Source: Carnobacterium gallinarum DSM 4847 (lineage in GTDB: Bacteria > Bacillota > Bacilli > Lactobacillales > Carnobacteriaceae). From it: a stretch of DNA of 64,000 nucleotides. Shown one piece after another: positions 61,851 through 64,000 of this stretch (positions within the stretch are counted from its first letter, which is position 1; each line of letters starts with the position of its first letter). Location: positions 1-64,000 of the forward strand of contig NZ_JQLU01000002.1 of NCBI RefSeq assembly GCF_000744375.1, in the 5' to 3' direction. The notes below the pieces were generated by a model that did no database searches, was not told the origin of the DNA, and saw only the letters and a program-made list of their open reading frames with translations. The position numbers and the translations under genes were made by a program.

Positions 61851-64000
61851 TCAAGAAATTAGTTCTTTTCCCCACGTGATTACAGATATAAAAACAGACG
61901 CAATAGCTACTGAACCAATTCCTATTACTTCTACAGGGAGCAGATATATAATTCCCGCTATAACAGCTATTCCACCTACTGTCTCAAAAATTTCCGGCAT
62001 ACTATTATTTTCAACTGACTTCGTTACCAGTTCATAGTCTGCAACAGGAACCGGAGTAACATTACTTTGATTTACATAGATTTCAATAATCAATTCTAAT
62101 CTTTCTGTTAATGTTTTCCCATTTCGTTTTATTTTATACTCACTTTTCACAATGATTTTCGTTCCTATTTTCCTATTTCGTGCAGCTAAACCAGTTTCAA
62201 TTATCCCATTTTTTACTGTAGGTCCTAATCGATTAATTGCACTTTCAATACTATTACTTTTTACGTCTTTAAAAATAGTATTGTACTTATCAAGTGTTTC
62301 TTGTATTGGATTAAGGTATACTTTCATGTCTGCAATACCATTTGTTACCACAATTTTAGCCGTTCCTTCTTTTGAATCAGAAGACCAAGTGTTCCTTGCT
62401 GTTAAATAAAGATCAATTGCACCTAAATGTTGTTCATATATCTTATTGGGCACAATAATAACTTCTTTGAAAAAGTCCTGCAAATTCAATCCATTCAATA
62501 TATTATGACTGATAGTATTCACTTTCTGACTAGAATCAATATCAAAATTTTTCACTCCCGCATCTCGTCCAGAAGAAGCAACTTGATCAATTGGAAACAA
62601 CATGTCTCCTCTACCCACGGTCATTTCAATAAATTGGTCGAATGCCCACTCTTTAGGCATTTTAAACCCTAAATTCCCACTAAACCCTGTGGACATATCT
62701 GATACAAAACAATTGGTTACTGCTCCAGCATCAACGGCTCTTTGACAAACGTTTCGAGTACCGTAAATACCTGTTTTGTATAAAGAAATAGTTGAAAGTG
62801 CATCATGAACTGCTTTGATATAAGGTAATACTGTAGAGTCAATATTTCCGTCCAAAACGTCTACATCGACAGCAAAGTAAATAGTTGCACCTGTTGGAAA
62901 TCCTAATTCCATTGCTGCATTACTAGCTAAAATAGCATCTGTTTTACCTTGTGAACTAGTAAAGTAATTTTCTTCCCAACCTCCATCTTGATAGATAGGG
63001 AAAATGCTAAAACCCTCGTTAACCAAATTTTCAATTTCTTCACTGGTTAAATACTTGTTTCGTTTATTTGCTCCAGTTCCAACGGATCCAGTTAAATATC
63101 TTCCCACTACACTAAAATCAATAGACTTTAAATACTTTATTTGTTCTAGTGATAATTGTGTTGAGGTATCACAAGCAATTGAATCTCTACTTGTATTTCC
63201 TGCACTGGACAATAATCCTTTAATAACAGTCATATCAGCAGTAGCTGAATACGAAGGCAATTTCATGAATTTTCTAAATGAAATAACTTCATCTCCCAGA
63301 CTACTCGAAAAGACGCCATTAAAGTCTCCGGATTTATAAAACCCATTCACATATAATCCCCATTGAATAATTTTAACAACATTACCAGTAGCACCGATAT
63401 TGACGACAGGTGTTCTACTAGTAGTACCAGGTCCATAGATTCCATTGGCTTCCGAAGGGCTCATTCCAATTTCTGCTTGTAAAGCATAAATTAAAGCTGT
63501 ATTCGTTTCTCTTTGATAAATACCATCACAGGGTAAAATACCAAAGTACGGTTGATAAGATGCATTTAAGTTTTGTTGCATTGTTCTAATTTTTGAATCC
63601 CCTCCTGGGACTAATACAAAGGCACTCATATCAAATAATGCTTTTAATAAAGCTACCGTTAATTTTCCGTTACTAGCCACACCTGCATTTTTTTGCAATG
63701 TACTAATAGCTTCTTCGGTTTTTGTAGTATATTTCCCATCAAAGGCCTCCGGAGACATCCCTTTGCACCAAAAAGCACCTTGAATTAAATAAACAAGATT
63801 CCCAGTATAACCTATTTTTAATTTAGGCAATAAATCATCAGCTTTTTTTTGTGTTGTTGGACCAAAATTATCCGATAACTCAGTAATCCCACATTCATGT
63901 TGGAACCCTCTAATTAGACCGTAAATAGTCGGCCATCCTGTCTTTCCATTTTCAGGTACACTGCCAAATCCCTGAACATTCTTATACGTTTTATTTAACC
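61851..64000 (-). CDS. DUF1906 glycoside-hydrolase-like cell-wall protein, 5' end outside window
   Basis: The frame stays open to the right edge (716 codons visible); the TTG at 63830 is internal. The N-terminal visible part has three or more peptidoglycan-binding-like repeats (GWPTIYGLIRGFQHECGI, IGYTGNLVYLIQGAFWCKGM, IGATGNVVKIIQWGLYVNG). Then comes a DUF1906/Rv2525c-like TIM-barrel domain (about 280-470: FSVVGRYLTG, IFPIYQDGG, IYFAVDVDV, GIYGTRNVC), and a C-terminal part ending in two hydrophobic segments (IAVIAGIIYLLPVEVIGIGS, VAIASVFISVITW). Likely acts on or binds the cell wall. The export signal, if any, lies beyond the edge. Confidence 0.85.
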   Translation of the reverse strand, partial: LNKTYKNVQGFGSVPENGKTGWPTIYGLIRGFQHECGITELSDNFGPTTQKKADDLLPKLKIGYTGNLVYLIQGAFWCKGMSPEAFDGKYTTKTEEAISTLQKNAGVASNGKLTVALLKALFDMSAFVLVPGGDSKIRTMQQNLNASYQPYFGILPCDGIYQRETNTALIYALQAEIGMSPSEANGIYGPGTTSRTPVVNIGATGNVVKIIQWGLYVNGFYKSGDFNGVFSSSLGDEVISFRKFMKLPSYSATADMTVIKGLLSSAGNTSRDSIACDTSTQLSLEQIKYLKSIDFSVVGRYLTGSVGTGANKRNKYLTSEEIENLVNEGFSIFPIYQDGGWEENYFTSSQGKTDAILASNAAMELGFPTGATIYFAVDVDVLDGNIDSTVLPYIKAVHDALSTISLYKTGIYGTRNVCQRAVDAGAVTNCFVSDMSTGFSGNLGFKMPKEWAFDQFIEMTVGRGDMLFPIDQVASSGRDAGVKNFDIDSSQKVNTISHNILNGLNLQDFFKEVIIVPNKIYEQHLGAIDLYLTARNTWSSDSKEGTAKIVVTNGIADMKVYLNPIQETLDKYNTIFKDVKSNSIESAINRLGPTVKNGIIETGLAARNRKIGTKIIVKSEYKIKRNGKTLTERLELIIEIYVNQSNVTPVPVADYELVTKSVENNSMPEIFETVGGIAVIAGIIYLLPVEVIGIGSVAIASVFISVITWGKELIS

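Overview
The window is AT-rich Gram-positive DNA. Strong AGGAGG-type ribosome binding sites, TTG/GTG starts, a XerS-type recombinase at the left edge, lactose/galactose PTS genes with a cre site, and Rrf2, DeoR and LysR regulators point to Lactobacillales, most likely the Carnobacteriaceae/Enterococcaceae range. That placement is an inference from gene content. The density of toxin-antitoxin modules, insertion sequences and resolvases fits a large plasmid or a genomic island. I found no rRNA, convincing tRNA, replication initiator or conjugation gene.

Left part (1-26.7 kb), accessory and partly decayed. It holds the 5' end of a XerS-like recombinase, an orphan RelB/DinJ-like antitoxin, a DinJ/YafQ pair, a broken MazE-like antitoxin, a class III Fic enzyme, two MazEF/PemIK pairs and a plasmid-type tyrosine recombinase. 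An IS3 element (5966-7404) follows. Next comes a type I restriction-modification locus (hsdR-hsdM-hsdS), in which hsdM is frameshifted in an A7 run and hsdS is half length. Beside it, past an IS3 relic, are two overlapping unrecognised genes, one ending in a DUF2325-like domain, and a lipoprotein; this is the best candidate for an undescribed defence-like system. Serine resolvases, a Tn917-type end and several pseudogenes fill 19-22 kb. A 349-bp GC-rich block bounded by perfect inverted repeats lies next to an HTH regulator with a repeated palindromic operator. A run of unknown genes ends in a lipoprotein nuclease.

Middle part (26.8-44.2 kb), sugar island between two IS1634-family elements. 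The leftward operon lacA-B-C-D-F-E-G imports lactose as lactose-6-phosphate and degrades the galactose-6-phosphate half by the tagatose-6-phosphate pathway. A second leftward operon has another lacA-lacB pair and a LacX-type epimerase. Divergent from it, gatA-gatB-gatC encode a galactitol-type PTS, with a promoter, a cre site on the -35 box, four tandem decamers and a DeoR-family regulator downstream. No galactitol-phosphate dehydrogenase is present, so the Gat-type PTS probably brings in galactose as galactose-6-phosphate for LacAB and LacCD.

Right part (44.3-64 kb), stress and metal genes plus a transposon. It contains a RadC-like protein, a cupin, a FetAB-type exporter and a P1B-4 metal ATPase preceded by a NiCo (czcD) riboswitch-like leader. 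An Rrf2 regulator and a flavin disulfide reductase form a HypR-MerA-like redox operon. A cryptic Tn3-family transposon (54613-58613) has 38-bp ends. Then come a P-loop kinase, a second Tn917-type end, small exported proteins, a membrane protein, and a large DUF1906-type cell-wall protein running off the right edge.

At least five genes are broken by single-base changes, several in short homopolymers. This means either real decay or phase variation, or residual sequencing error.
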